Assembly (NCBI GenBank): GCA_009746045.1
Contig: RPFO01000774.1
Coordinates: 753,657-817,656, forward strand
DNA from: Mesostigma viride
Taxonomy: Eukaryota; Streptophyta; Mesostigmatophyceae; Mesostigmatales; Mesostigmataceae
Direction: 5' to 3'
DNA length: 64,000 bases
Positions 32,756 to 41,850 of this stretch are shown here, piece after piece. Every line of letters starts with the position of its first letter. Positions within the stretch are counted from its first letter, which is position 1. A program made the position numbers and the translations under genes. The notes under the pieces are model-generated. The model did no database searches. It was not told where the DNA came from and saw only the letters and a list, made by a program, of their open reading frames with translations.

Positions 32756-35000
32756 ACCCGCGCGTACCGCACATTCCCTCCCTCTCTTACGCACATGCCA
32801 CATGAATGCCCCGCCTTGCCCCACACACATATCACCCCTACTCCGGCCCCAAACCCATGCGACACCCCCACTCCCACCCACACCTCTCATCCTCACCTTC
32901 TCACCCCCCTATCCCCCACCTGCCCACACCTTCCCTGGCCACCAGGCGGCATGGGCTGCGCTTGGCCACGTGATGGCCACCGTGCCGGAGGTCGACGGCG
33001 TGCAGCACGTGCGCATGGTGGTGGACGCTGTCGACACGGTGATCGAGCGGCAGCGGCGCAAGCGACTGGGGGGGGAGCTGCTCATTCCTGGCTTCTGCCT
33101 GCCCAAGTCGCTCGCGCCGGTACTCCCTGTCTACAAGGCGGGCCTCATGAGCGGGTCGGCTGAGCTGAGGGAACTTGCGGCGGATGGCCTGGCGCGGTTG
33201 ATGTCGGTGTCGGCCGAGGCGTCCATCTCGCCGTTTGTGATTAACATCAATGGCGCGCTCATCAAGGTCATCGGAGACCGCTTCCCATGGCAGGTGTGTG
33301 ATTAAGGAGCAAAGGGCAACACGTGGGGGGCGGGGGGGGGGGGGGGGGGGGGCAGCGGGGCATGGGGTCAAATGGCAGGAGCTGTGAACCCCATGAGCAG
33401 GAGCTGTGAAAAATATGTTCTGACAGTTGGCTGCATCCCATGGCAGGCAGGCGGCGCGCGGCTGGAACAAAAGGAGCCGACCCCTTCGAACGAGGGGCGC
33501 CATTCGCAAAACCTAGGTGAACTTGTTGTGTCCAATCTTTCCCTTTACCGAGGGGGATGGCAGACACTCGTTGGCGGTTATGGAGCGGGAAGGGGGAGGA
33601 GGCTGTGCTGCTTGGCATGCCACATAAGGCCTCTGTTCAACCCGATTTCCTATTTATGTCACCTAAGTGACTCTTACTTTTATGTCATTCATGCTGGTTA
33701 GATGGTGCCAATGTGGCTGCCTCCTCTCTTACCCACGCACCGCATCCATGCACACACGGCCGTCGAATCGCCCATCCCCCCCCCCCCCCTGCCGCCTTCT
33801 TCCTTTCGTTTTCTCCTCTCTGTCCTCCCCCACCCCACCCCACCCCACACCCTATTCCAGGTCAAGCTGGCCATCCTGGGTGCGCTCGAGGTGACCATCC
33901 GCAAAGGCGGCGCCGCCATCAAGCCCTTTGTGTCCATCCTGCAGACCACATTCACCAAGTGCCTCTTCGACGGCGTGCGCAACGTGCGCGACAAGGCTGC
34001 CAAGAACCTGGGAAAGCTCATGCGCATCAACCCGAGGGTGGACCCTGTCGTAGATAGCCTCCTCACGGGGGTCAAGGCCCCGGCGAACGCGGGCGGCCCC
34101 AACGATGCCCACCTGCTGGCACTCGAGGGCGTGGTCACGTATGCTGGCGAACGCGTCTCAGCCCCCGTGCTGGCCAAGGTGCAGCAGCTCTGCCTCTCCC
34201 TGCTGCCATCCGAGGAAGAGTTCCAGCGCCGCACTGCCGCGCGCACGCTTGGCAGCCTCATGCGGCTGGTGGACGCGGGAGCCGAGTCCGGGGCATCCCC
34301 GGCGGATGGTGTCCCCTTCCCCCAGCTACGCCAGCTCATCAAGTCGGCGTGCGCGATCCGACCCGATGCACCGGAGGCACAGAACTGGCTGGCGAGGCAC
34401 GGCGCCGCGCTGACCCTGGCCGCTGCGATGAAGCAGGTCCCTGCGCGTATCACCAGGGACGCGGCGCTGCTCTCCTTGTGCGTCGCCGTGATCAAGTCGG
34501 AGGCCAAGGACGACAATGTGCCCGTACGGGAGGCATGCCTAAAGTCCGCCCGCCGGTTGATCATCAGCCAGCTGCGGGCAGGGGCAGCAGGGGCAGCGGC
34601 GGGGGCAGATGCCAGTGATGGGGGCAACACGCCCCCTCCCCCTTCCTCTCTCACAGATCTGCTGCCCACGCTGGTGGTGAAACTCGGGGATGATGCGAGC
34701 TCGGTTCGCCAAAAGGCACTCAGCTGCCTCAAGAACATTGCCAAGTCGTGGCCGGGCGTGCTGGCACCCTCGTATGCGACCGTGGTGCCCCCCATGGCCG
34801 AGTGTATCAAGGACAAGGCGGCCGCGGTGCGCGTGACAGCGGATCGTGCTCTCTTCCACGCCCTGCAGGTTAGCCGCGGGGGCGAGCACGCGCAGGCGCT
34901 GCTGATCCCTAATGATGCGCGCCGGCTGGGCAAACTGCCTGCGCAGAGTGATGACAGCGACATGAGCGACCCGGATGAGAACTGGGCGGACTCATTCTAG
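2341..35000 (+). CDS. GCN1: GCN1 homologue (ILITHYIA type), translational regulator, 31 traced exons
   Basis: This is a giant HEAT-repeat protein that binds ribosomes and activates the eIF2-alpha kinase GCN2 during amino-acid starvation and ribosome stalling. Exons: 2341-2729, 3635-3796, 4700-5416, 6163-6363, 7315-7601, 8178-8433, 8996-9178, 9939-10200, 13295-13467, 14153-14449, 15245-15361, 15952-16107, 16948-17067, 17941-18084, 18545-18931, 19664-20037, 21312-21537, 22271-22393, 22950-23006, 23691-23846, 24401-24547, 25525-25686, 27152-27344, 27704-27892, 28208-28383, 29001-29189, 29672-29814, 30714-30932, 31671-32040, 32946-33293, 33861-35000. All introns are GT-AG and exon phases join without frameshift to about 2,690 codons, the usual GCN1 length. 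The first exon with the start codon is missing from this model. The least certain junctions are the ends at 5416, 6363 and 7601. The order of conserved blocks follows plant GCN1 throughout. Confidence 0.95.
2713..2960 (+). repeat. Exon-end echoes in GCN1 intron 1
   Basis: The sequence spanning the exon 1 donor (gcactcctcgccaag, then gtgggcagcaa; 2713-2740) recurs in degenerate form downstream in the intron at about 2786-2816, 2858-2887 and 2942-2965. Each copy has a ccaag or ccaaa segment followed by a g/ctggg or gtg-like donor. Confidence 0.75.
3832..4262 (+). repeat. Exon-end echoes and 45-bp tandem repeat in GCN1 intron 2
   Basis: The exon 2 end is gatgagaagaag followed by gtgagg. Copies of the form gga-ga-gaag-gtgga recur at about 3932, 3977, 4022, 4068, 4190 and 4244. 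Those at 3932-4031 form a 45-bp tandem array (ggtggacacttgaacaatg...). A continuous open frame across this array is a repeat artefact. Confidence 0.8.
8434..8516 (+). repeat. Exon-end echo in GCN1 intron 6
   Basis: The donor region ggaaggtatgccggcatcc, followed by ttgctgatgctt (8429-8461), is repeated in degenerate form at 8474-8506 as aaggaggtacgctggcatct then attcctgatgctt. The second copy preserves a GT donor-like site. Confidence 0.65.
9939..18084 (+). CDS. GCN1: GCN1 linker and middle HEAT region (exons 8-14)
   Basis: Exon 8 begins [16 protein letters not shown], a recognisable GCN1 motif. It runs into a lineage-specific Ala/Lys-rich low-complexity linker before the 3.1-kb intron that holds the 37-bp minisatellite. 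Exon 9 restores the [10 protein letters not shown] motif. Exons 10 to 14 align without gaps to plant GCN1 ([14 protein letters not shown] across the 10/11 junction, [10 protein letters not shown] at the start of exon 12). This continuity shows that no exon is missing in introns 10 to 13. Confidence 0.9.
10211..12600. repeat. 37-bp minisatellite filling GCN1 intron 8
   Basis: The unit of exactly 37 bp contains cttgaccaagttgtagggg and ttgggggaggaaagtgca. About 53 near-identical copies run from roughly 10502 to 12487. Diverged edge variants lie at 10211-10501 and 12488-12600. Rare variants (tgtact for tgcact, a 38-bp unit with gacccaag) are scattered and repeat as blocks, indicating unequal exchange. 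Because 37 is not a multiple of 3, all frames stay open on the minus strand, giving three huge spurious ORFs. Confidence 0.97.
13440..13735 (+). repeat. Exon-end echoes in GCN1 intron 9
   Basis: The exon 9 end and donor (gcatcacctgccagagatg, then gtaagtaagatag) recur at 13499-13530 (attacctgccagaaatggtg) and in two longer, almost identical copies at 13581-13625 and 13686-13730. The last two read attacctgctggacttggtg and continue with agtaggt, keeping a near-consensus donor. Those two are part of a 105-bp direct duplication starting near 13556 and 13661. Confidence 0.85.
17512..17652. repeat. 21-bp tandem repeat in GCN1 intron 13
   Basis: Seven copies of a 21-bp unit contain cagtataccttgtggtatat. 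The unit is partly palindromic. The period is a multiple of 3, so all frames stay open without implying a gene. Confidence 0.95.
18545..25686 (+). CDS. GCN1: GCN1 eEF3-like HEAT region (exons 15-22)
   Basis: This is the best conserved part of the protein. It is related to the HEAT domain of fungal elongation factor eEF3 and is known to be needed for the GCN20 (ABCF) partner. Hallmarks visible here are [72 protein letters not shown] and [18 protein letters not shown]. Exon 19 has only 19 codons. Exon 15 carries a Pro/Lys-rich insertion ([18 protein letters not shown]) not typical of the family. Confidence 0.95.
19098..19297. repeat. Pentanucleotide satellite (CCATG)n(CCACG)n in GCN1 intron 15
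   Basis: About 11 units of CCATG are followed by about 29 units of CCACG with a sharp border at 19152/19153. A single T/C difference separates the two blocks, so one variant has spread by slippage. The related GGCAT/GGGGC run at 59279-59600 has the same kind of two-block structure. Confidence 0.97.
20030..20366 (+). repeat. Exon-end echoes in GCN1 intron 16
   Basis: The exon 16 end and donor (ggtggaggacaa, then gtgggtcgcgcg; 20026-20049) recur at 20195-20222 (ggttggaggctgactgggtg) and 20337-20365 (ggttggaggacatttgggcg). They are interspersed with ggtggtgg-rich DNA and a repeated gcgatgctggttggagg segment. Confidence 0.6.
20651..21199. repeat. 30-bp minisatellite in GCN1 intron 16
   Basis: About 18 copies of a 30-bp unit contain ttgcctgctctccctcgccc and accttgtcc. 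Copies differ mainly at a single C/T position. All frames are open because 30 is divisible by 3. Confidence 0.97.
21520..21805 (+). repeat. Exon-end echoes in GCN1 intron 17
   Basis: The exon 17 end gcgctgctcaag followed by gtgtgtg recurs at about 21554-21567, 21601-21617, 21656-21676, 21711-21730, 21743-21762 and 21795-21810. Forms include gcactgctcaaggtgggg, gctgctccaggtgggtaag and gcgctgctcaaggtcagtag. Most keep the AG/GT step of the true donor. Confidence 0.8.
24222..24380. repeat. Trinucleotide run (CCA)n(CCG)n beside the exon 21 acceptor
   Basis: About 43 CCA triplets are followed by about 9 CCG triplets, ending only 20 bp before the exon 21 start at 24401. The run replaces the usual pyrimidine tract of the acceptor. 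The polyhistidine and polyproline frames across it are not genes. Confidence 0.95.
24527..24800 (+). repeat. Exon-end echoes in GCN1 intron 21
   Basis: The exon 21 end (ctgctgccggagctcaagaag then gtgtgtg; 24527-24555) recurs three times at 24602-24637, 24675-24711 and 24766-24799. The copies read tctgccagagctcaagaag, gctgccatttctcaagaag and gttgccagatcttgagaag. Each is followed by gtgag, a better donor than the true one. Spacing is about 70-90 bp. Confidence 0.9.
24919..25090. repeat. Long G-rich stretch in GCN1 intron 21
   Basis: There are several G homopolymers of 8-19 bases (24919-24938, 25020-25031, 25052-25058) within a purine-rich strand. A matching C-homopolymer lies at 25441-25464 near the exon 22 acceptor. 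Possible G-quadruplex material, and the exact lengths are prone to sequencing error. Confidence 0.8.
26520..26779. repeat. 52-bp tandem repeat in GCN1 intron 22
   Basis: About five copies of a 52-bp unit contain tgtcctgagtgccgctgctc and cgtccctcgcttactgctgt. They differ by a few substitutions and end in a G homopolymer at about 26790. Confidence 0.93.
27152..32040 (+). CDS. GCN1: GCN1 C-terminal HEAT region, GCN2-binding (RWD-binding) part (exons 23-29)
   Basis: In yeast and plants the region after the eEF3-like block binds the RWD domain of GCN2. Conserved stretches are [78 protein letters not shown] and [20 protein letters not shown]. Intron phases alternate (phase 1 or 2 at several junctions), and all joins keep frame, for example N-C-L-A-D-E across 27344/27704. 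Confidence 0.93.
28045..28094 (+). mobile_element. Retroposon 3'-end fragment in GCN1 intron 24
   Basis: The segment agggttaatgctccgtg, with the hairpin TCCC-CAAC-GGGA at 28063-28074, closely matches the 3' end of the retroposon at 57072-57130. It ends with a short aattaattag tail remnant. No clear target duplication is left, so it is an old or degenerate copy. Confidence 0.6.
28735..28917. repeat. 30-bp tandem repeat in GCN1 intron 25
   Basis: About six imperfect copies contain gcgctctctaatcattccta followed by cccccat. They precede the exon 26 acceptor by less than 100 bp. Confidence 0.85.
29941..29980. repeat. (CA)n microsatellite in GCN1 intron 27
   Basis: About 19 CA dinucleotides form an uninterrupted run. 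Confidence 0.97.
30013..30378. repeat. 41-bp minisatellite in GCN1 intron 27
   Basis: About nine copies of a 41-bp unit contain ggaatgggtcgcatgcacag and cccacccctaccaagacc. Only isolated substitutions separate the copies. Confidence 0.96.
30920..31240 (+). repeat. Exon-end echoes in GCN1 intron 28
   Basis: The exon 28 end and donor (gcccatcac then gtgcgtgccgtgcg; 30924-30946) are repeated at 31010-31036 as cgcccatcacgtgcgtgccg, again followed by tgcg. A shorter form lies at 31205-31222 (gccacccatcacgcacatg). The first echo preserves the complete donor. Confidence 0.85.
31521..31670. repeat. C-rich (CCCA)n/(CCGC)n tract before the exon 29 acceptor
   Basis: A homopolymer of about 18 C is followed by cacccacccatccaccc-type and cgcccgcccg-type tetramer repeats. 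They lead directly into the CAG at 31668-31670 and act as the pyrimidine tract of this acceptor. Confidence 0.85.
32253..32638. repeat. 35-bp minisatellite in GCN1 intron 29 with donor-like motif
   Basis: Eleven copies of a 35-bp unit contain gtacctgtgcaagtaagaat and aagtactgatctaga. Every unit holds CAAGTAAGAA, close to the eukaryotic 5' splice consensus (AG/GTAAGT). The start of the unit resembles accctgtgca near the end of exon 29. Confidence 0.93.
32711..32751. repeat. (CA)n microsatellite in GCN1 intron 29
   Basis: About 20 CA dinucleotides follow a short T/C-rich stretch. Confidence 0.97.
32946..35000 (+). CDS. GCN1: GCN1 C-terminus (exons 30-31)
   Basis: Exon 30 contains [17 protein letters not shown] and [14 protein letters not shown], both strongly conserved in GCN1. 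Exon 31 is a single 1,140-nt exon with [19 protein letters not shown] and the plant-like C-terminus [17 protein letters not shown] followed by an acidic tail and TAG at 34998-35000. The long uninterrupted last exon contrasts with the 57-390-nt size of most others. Confidence 0.95.
33424..33452 (+). repeat. Exon-end echo in GCN1 intron 30
   Basis: The exon 30 end cttcccatggcag (33281-33293) followed by gtgtgtg has one echo about 145 bp downstream, reading gcatcccatggcaggcagg. Confidence 0.5.
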
Positions 35001-35200
35001 GGACCTGTGGGGTGTACTCACTCTAGGGGCTGGGCGGATTTCGCTCTAGGGAGCGAGGTAAACTCTTGTTACTAGCGTTGGCGATGTCAGAGCAGGGGGG
35101 ACAGGATCTTTGCTGCACCCAACGAGAAAAATTGTACAGCGCCCCCCTGACGTTGTCGGTTAACTAAGAATAAAGCAGGTGCCTGAGTGGATGTTGGCAT
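35001..35200 (+). terminator. GCN1 3' UTR with probable AATAAA signal
   Basis: The stretch after the TAG stop contains aagaataaagcagg at about 35167-35180, a canonical AATAAA polyadenylation signal roughly 170 bp past the stop. The UTR starts with a short ggg-c-tctaggg repeat. Confidence 0.55.
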
Positions 35201-36108
35201 GCAATGGCAGCATTAGTAATTAGAACTGCGATCAGCATGTGGTGCGCTCTGTGGCAAGCATATGGACAATCTCTTTTACACATAATATAAAGCATTAATC
35301 ATGTATCCGTATCTGTTGTCTCACTTCATACATGATAGTTGTAGTCCACCTTTGGAATATCAAAGGAAACCAGAACGATGTGAATTTGAAAGTCTCTACA
35401 TATGTTGTGTTCAAAACTCCTTGATGTCACATAGGACGTTCTGCCAGGTCGCTTTCAAAAAGAAATGCGCATGAGCGACTGCATGCATCGATCACCAAGC
35501 CATACTCAGCATTGTTCTCGGCCCATATGCGTATGTAGATGTGAGACGTACGCATATTGTAGCCTGATCAAGCATGCTGTTTCCGGCCCCACCGTCTAGG
35601 TCATCTAGTCGCTCTACACGTAAGCCAGCCATAATTTCAATGCACAAGGATACACATTTCCATCACCATTCATCTTCATCATCCTGAACGACTCGAACAC
35701 GCGGACAAGATAACGGCAGGCTCGAGCTACCATGGTCCGGATTCTCCCGATTTCTGGCCTGCGCTGGTTGTCTCCTTGATATTGTAGCTCTTTACTACGT
35801 ACAAACATGGCCGAGTTGGTGTGATGTATCTAGAGGGTCAACATTAGGAGTTAGCCATGCAAATGAGTCGACAAGTTGCACCGATCGATGTCGGTACACG
35901 TGTACTCACTTCTAGTCATTGTACAAAACCGACTGGTGAACTGTAGCGCAAGCATAGTTGGACCATGGTCCGGATGATTCGTCTCTTTGACGGACATCCA
36001 TGGTTACGAAAATTTTACAAAGATTAGGTAAATTTTTGCTATGAAGTTACCGGGCGGCACTCAGAAGATCTAGCATTGACGTCGAGGTTTTCCTTACTTA
36101 TTATAGAT
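35201..36108. other. Intergenic DNA, nothing recognised
   Basis: The DNA is AT-richer than the gene. Only short unconvincing frames occur. An 11-base segment catggtccgga appears twice (about 35731 and 35964). Confidence 0.4.
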
Positions 36109-36120
36109 ATATCAGAATTC

Positions 36121-37971
36121 TAAAGCTATTACGCAATATACGATGAGCAAACGCCCATCGACGCAACGCAGCCTGGCGGCTGCGCTCGGCAATGAAAATA
36201 CGCCTGCAGCTCCGGCTGCCGCTTTGCCCACCGGCCCAGAAGGCAGCGGCGCCACTAGCCAAGCTCTAGTGATCGTCCAGCCCCCTGCTGCGCCCGCTTC
36301 GCCAGCAGCGTCGCCCGAACCCAAGCGCAGTCGCCCTGATGGGCTGCTGGACGAGTACGACTTTGACGCCAGCCAGCCCGGCTTTTTCGACAAGCTCACA
36401 CCCGAACGCATCCTGGGCTACGTGTTTTTCGGGACGCGTGCCTCTCTTATAGAACTATGCAAGCAGCTTTCCCACCAAGGTCGCCTTGTCGATGCCTCCC
36501 TCCAGAGGCGCGATTTCGACAGGGCCGTCCCCAACGCCCGCCGCCCCCACATTCAGCAATTCGCCCTCTTTTCCCTCCTTGGACGCTCCATCGAGGAGCT
36601 TTGGCCCCCAAAGCCCCTCACCACCACCCTAACCGAAGCCTCCATCCGCTCACTCCTCAAGGAGGCCCTCGAGCAGCACGTGGCCCCCATCGCTGCAGAT
36701 GTGGCGGCCATGGGCAGCACGTTGGCTGCCGAGCTCCCCCTCCTCTCCACCATTTCCACCGCCACCTCCACCCTCCTCGCCTCCTCCACCGCCGCCATCC
36801 CCTCCTCCGACTCCATCACCGCCCATGCAGCTCCGCGACATCGACCAGCGCCTCAAGGATAATGCAATCGCTATCGAGGTCTTGCAGAACACAGCAGGCC
36901 TCACCGCCCAGGCAGTGAAGGACATTGCCGCCAAGCCAGCCTCGGCTGGCCCGGCCGGCGATGCCCCTCCCATCGCGACCTGGGCGGACATGCTTAAGCA
37001 ACATACCACCTCCACCACCTCCGCCGTCGCAGCCCAGCTCCAGCGGCAGACGCTTGACCTCCGCGAGGAGGCCGAGCTCGCCAAGCGCAGCCTCAACGCC
37101 ATACTCAAGAACTTGGACATGGAAGAAGGTGAGAATTCCGAGAAGCTTGCACGTGCGTTTGAGAGCAAAATCCTTGCACGCATGGGCCTTCTTGGTGAGA
37201 TCAAGCTAGCTGACCGCCCACCGCCTCCCCCGCGCGCGGGGTAAGGCAGGGGCGCCTCCGCTTCTTCTCATCTTTGATAGCCCAGCGGACAAGATTTCGT
37301 TTCTCAGACGCCGCAAGCGGCTCGGGAATACTCCCTTCACCGTGGACGACGACTTGACCCTGGCACAGCAACAACGGCGACGGGACTCTATGGCCGACCT
37401 ACATCCAGCTCCGGCAGACCAAGGCGGGCCAGCCGGTGTACTGGAAGGGGGCGGCCATCTACGTCGGCCACAAGCCCTGGCAAGCGACCCCCTCGACCAC
37501 CGCGGCCCCAGCAACTCCAGCCCCAGCCTAGGGGAATACAGCAGTAGTGTAGAATAGTTAGACAGTGGCCTTGTACATGCCCGCCTACTACAGGCACTAT
37601 ACCAGCTTAGGCCTAGCCTTTTTAGTCATGTACATGTGTGCCTATGCTGAGCCACCCTCCAGACGATGCCTAGCCTTATTTAGTAATGTTGTGCCCATGC
37701 AGGGCGTCACTCCCTGCTGAGAAGCCATGCCATAGCTCTTGTATAGCCATGATGATCTTCCCCCTCACAGGCATGCTCCCCCCTTACCCGGGCATAGCGT
37801 GATAGACCATGAGGGTGCGGGTGCCCTGGTGCACCTAGAGCAAGTGTTGTTTACATTCCCACCCTTGCAGGAAGTAGCTTAGAATGTATTATAGGCTCAT
37901 ATGCCCCTTCTCAGGGCTATGTGCTACATATACTCCCAACGGAGTTATGTTCCTAATTAATTAATTAATTA
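36121..37971 (+). mobile_element. ORF1-only LINE-like retroposon with 12-bp target duplication
   Basis: A 1,851-bp insertion is flanked by perfect copies of atatcagaattc (36109-36120 and 37972-37983). It contains a LINE ORF1-like reading frame broken by frameshifts, a 3' UTR, the hairpin ACTCC-CAAC-GGAGT at 37932-37945 and a (TAAT)n tail at 37953-37971. There is no endonuclease or reverse transcriptase, so the copy lacks ORF2. The perfect duplication suggests a young insertion mobilised in trans, or an internally deleted LINE. Confidence 0.85.
36143..37537 (+). pseudogene. LINE ORF1-like protein, frameshifted
   Basis: The first frame (ATG at 36143, to 36862) has a Pro/Ala-rich N-terminus and a globular segment around GLLDEYDFDASQPGFFDKL. 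A second frame (about 36699-37244) continues with a predicted coiled coil (QLRDIDQRLKDNAIAIEVLQ). Further shifted frames near 37262-37380 and 37386-37530 encode FLRRRKRLGNTPFTVDDDLT and GQPVYWKGAAIYVGHKPWQ. That order (low complexity, coiled coil, basic nucleic-acid-binding C-terminus) is the usual ORF1p plan of LINEs. At least two frameshifts are needed, so it is broken or uses recoding. Family assignment is by motif resemblance only. Confidence 0.6.
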
Positions 37972-38033
37972 ATATCAGAATTCAGAACTCACGAAAATTT
38001 TAGCCGGTGAACCAATGAATGAGCTGGCTACGG

Positions 38034-38170
38034 TTCGGGACGGTACCCGTTACTACCGGAAAAAAATGGTACCGATACTTATCGTTATTGATAACGATAC
38101 CGGTACAGGCATTAATGATAACGATACCAGTAGCGGGTCGGGCATCGACAGCCGGCTAGGCCAGCGGTAT
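38034..38170. repeat. GGTACC/GATACC-rich palindromic repeat, copy 1
   Basis: Dense alternation of ggtacc, cggtac, gataacgatacc and related motifs follows ggttcgggacggtaccc. The opening motif is found inverted at about 57318-57335 in a second GGTACC-rich block. Confidence 0.6.
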
Positions 38171-41100
38171 ACACATCACCTAAACATGGCCTTTTTTGTT
38201 ACATGGGGTCATATCTCCCACACATATAGTCAGATCGGGGTGCCTTTCTGGACTTAAGGTCCCCCTAGGACCCTGTTCACATCACATAAATTGGGGGGCC
38301 AACTGACCTATTTTTAGCATCAAACCGTGACGTGGAAAAGTGCAAAAAACGATGTTTTCCAGGCATAAGGAGGCATAGCAGCCACACACAAGTAGTAAAT
38401 GTAGTCCAATTCAGCTGGAAATGGTCATGCTTATTAATTTATATCCAAAGACAAAAACCGCCCTTAAGTATGCAATGTAGGACCAAACTATGTGCTATAA
38501 TTCTGGCATACATTAGCCAAAACACCGTTTTAGTGCATTATTTTCAAACTTATGAAGCCCCTACCAGCACATATGCGGCCCAATCATGCCAGAATTCGTC
38601 ACATTAATAGCACAATACTTGAATTTACACTAGAACACAAGTTGGACATATTAGGACCACTGCCGGCCCACTAAAAGTGACGGATGCAAGCAGAAATAGA
38701 GCGATTTTTGCAAAAATACTCCATATTCTGCGCCATTGTCTTGGAAAACTTTGCATTCTTCACTCAATTATCGTCATGGCTGTCATGGGATTCATATACA
38801 TGCCACTGGGGCTGGATACATTAGCCAACACAGACTAAAAAAGCGATCATCAAGGGATAAAATCACCATCAATCACAGTAGATGCTGGCATTCGGAACAA
38901 GCACCATAGTGCCTACAAGCCTCAAGAAGGGGAGCTTGGCTGACCAGTCGTGCCTGTCGGCTGACCAGTCTCTTTTCTAAACGGGCCCCGCTCGGCAGCA
39001 CACACAATCTCCTTTGCAGTACTTGGCCCACTCTGCTGGGCACCCCTGCTGTGCGTGTCTTATAGCAGCTAATCCAAATATATATCTGCCAGGTGCCTCT
39101 CTGCTACATGGAAATACAAAGCGCAATCAAGGACAGCAGTGGCTTGGGCTGCTATTCAATTGAGCTCAGCACCTAGCTGCTGTACAACATAATTCTGCAT
39201 CAGTGCCTGTCCTAATTGCGCCCCCCCGCCCCCTTGCCATCATCGTCATGCTCATCATAGTCTTTGGAACGTGCACTGAACTCCAACCCTTGGACAGTCC
39301 ATAGGTCATTAAGAATCTGTGCATGTAATGCTAGCTCTTCTCAGTTGAACTCATCTACCACCCTCTCATGGTCGTGTCATCTCTCATGTAATCCACCTAG
39401 GTTTATCGTGGCCACTGATCTTTCAGCCCCTCCTGACATCAAAATCTGGGCAAACACACTGTTGACATCGCCCTTCCGTTTTAGCCTGCATGGCTCCTCA
39501 TGTTTACCCTTATCTCATCCCTCAACACACCTATAACTGTCTATTCATCCCCCTTGCATAGGCGGTGCATAACTGCGGCATGATGGGGGCTTGCCAAAAA
39601 TAGGTGTAAAATGCATGGGATGGCACGGGGAGGCTCACACTCATCGGTTTACAATCACACTCATGTGCTAACAGTGTCCCTCTCTGCTTTTGACACTGCA
39701 TGCACATGCATTTCCTACCGGCTATATCAAGCCTTTAGTGTGGTTTGGTGCATCAAGAGAAATGGCAGGTCAGCTGAGTGCATCAGACCACATTTGTGTT
39801 AAGTGTACGCTTGCAACGCTGTTTGCCCACCGCATGGAGCTCCCCTTTCGGACAGTGGCGCAAGTAGCACTTACACCTTACTCCCAGCCGCTCACCCTGC
39901 CCATGCTAGCAACAAGAACAAATGCATGGTCCCCATCCCAACGTAAGGTGCATCACATGGATGGCCCTGCCATCACCTAGCAGTGTGCCACCCCTCTCCA
40001 CCTCAACCTACTCTGAAATGCCAGGGCCCCAACAAACCTTTCAAGACATGGCACTCCTCAAAGAAGGCAACCCCTCAAAGAAGGCGAGGCAGTTTAGGTC
40101 TAGGGGGGCTTTGGGTAAGTTAAAAGATGATAGAGTTCACTAACACAGGCCACGGCAACGACAACCTGCCTCACCCGCTGCATCCATACATCACAAGCCA
40201 TAAACTGCACAGCCTGGCATGATTGCCTAAGGGTCACGTGATCCAAGGTGCCCTTCAGGCTCACCCCAGCACACCGGCCCATCCTCACCACCCCACTGGT
40301 CATAGTCATCTACAGTGGCATCAAACTCCTCTAGGACAGAGTGCAGTAAAGGCAACATAGACGTCCTGACACAATTGAATAAGAACGTGGCTGCTACCTA
40401 CTGCCCTTAATAAAAAATGTCCATGGCTTGCACAAATACGCATTCAATTCTTCAAGCAAGCATGCTAACACCTTCACAGCACATCCCAAGGTTTATATCC
40501 ATCGAGCTTTGTCAACAAGCATGACTTCCTGATGCAAACTTAGCTGTCAAGCTAGGAGGAGGAAAGCTAGGTAAAGAGGTGAGATAGACCCCCCCACAGC
40601 ACCTTCCTGCACCAAAACCATGACAATATCATCCAGAGCTTGCTAAATACGTACAGCTAACCGGTAGCGGGCGACCTTGCAGTCCAGGTTCAGCGCGAAC
40701 ATCTCGTGTCAGCACCCGGCGGAGATGGCGGACGCGAACCCACAATGCTATAAAAGCGAGTCATAAGACTATTTCGGGGAGCGGTGAACGGCTTGGAACA
40801 CCGAAGGTATGCCGCGACAAAAGCCTGAAGTTTTTCTCGGAAATACACGCCTGGATGTGGATTAGGGCACCGTTGTCGTGCTTGTGCTTGCGTTGCGAGC
40901 AGGCAACCAGTGTTTCTTGCAGTGTCGAGCAGTAACAGATGGTGGCGCGAGAGCAATATGTGACTTTTAAATCATGGCTACACAGCTTACACCTCCGCAG
41001 GCATGTTGGAACAAGCCCCGCCATGCCGTGAGCCGAAAAAAAGGAAGAAACGCATCAAGCAAGGACGGTCGTAAACGTCACTGAAAACAGCAAAATCTGA

Positions 41101-41593
41101 CCTGCCGGCAGGTAATGCGACAGCCTGGAAAATGTGATTCGTTTCTCGAAAAACTGATTAGCGCTCGTGAAAGTAGACTTGAAGCCCATTCGGATTCCAC
41201 CTTTTGGGAATTGTGAGCTTCCAACAAAAAAGTTTCCCCCACAATTAATAAACATGCATTTTCGCTGCCAATTCCAGATCTGGCCGACACAAAAAATCAG
41301 CGTCTCAGTTTGCGAATTATTTTGACGCATGAACATACGCGAATAATATCTACCATGCATCATCGCAAAGCAGGAGAGTTTACGCGTCGTTTGCATCCAT
41401 CGCAGCGACTTAACATGCATAATTGACTTTTGACTGATATTCCGGCGGACATAGGGTCGACAGCCATGCGAGGTGGAATTTTTCTGGTCCCGTCGTCCTC
41501 AACGCGACGCGTTCGCGCCAAAATTCCCAGGATCTCATGTAACCGGACGGACCGATTTTAGGTGAACCGACCGTCTCGAGAATGACAAGGAGT
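38171..41593. other. Gene-poor AT-richer region
   Basis: About 3.4 kb lack any frame I can assign. Short ORFs (38332-38607, 39264-39536, 39690-39980, and 40690-41420 on the minus strand) show no recognisable motif and no intron structure typical of the neighbouring genes. I saw no terminal inverted repeats within it. Confidence 0.4.
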
Positions 41594-41850
41594 GGTATTT
41601 CTTATTCCGGGGCCCAATGGCCGGCGCCGCGCCAGACTCGCCCGCCTTTGGGCTTTGGGCGTCTTGGAATTGGGCTTTGGGCGTCTTGGAAGTTGGCTTT
41701 GGGCGTTTGCGCTTTTGGATTTCTACACTACACTGGTACTACGTAAAAAAGCACAGACTGGTGCAGCGTAACATCCATACAACGTAAAATTACCGCCGCA
41801 CATGAGGCCGGCAGCAATAAACTGGCAGCCAGCAAGAACCGGACAATGGC
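41594..41850 (+). repeat. Left long inverted repeat of the 9.9-kb block
   Basis: It begins ggtatttcttattccggggc and includes three copies of gggctttgggcgtcttggaa or its variants. It ends in an AT-richer part with aaaattaccgccgcac. Confidence 0.8.

Noticed and set aside
40650-40800. tRNA gene on the minus strand near 40700
   Set aside because: A gtgggttcgcgtccgcc segment resembles a T-arm, but its stem does not pair and no acceptor or anticodon stem could be drawn.
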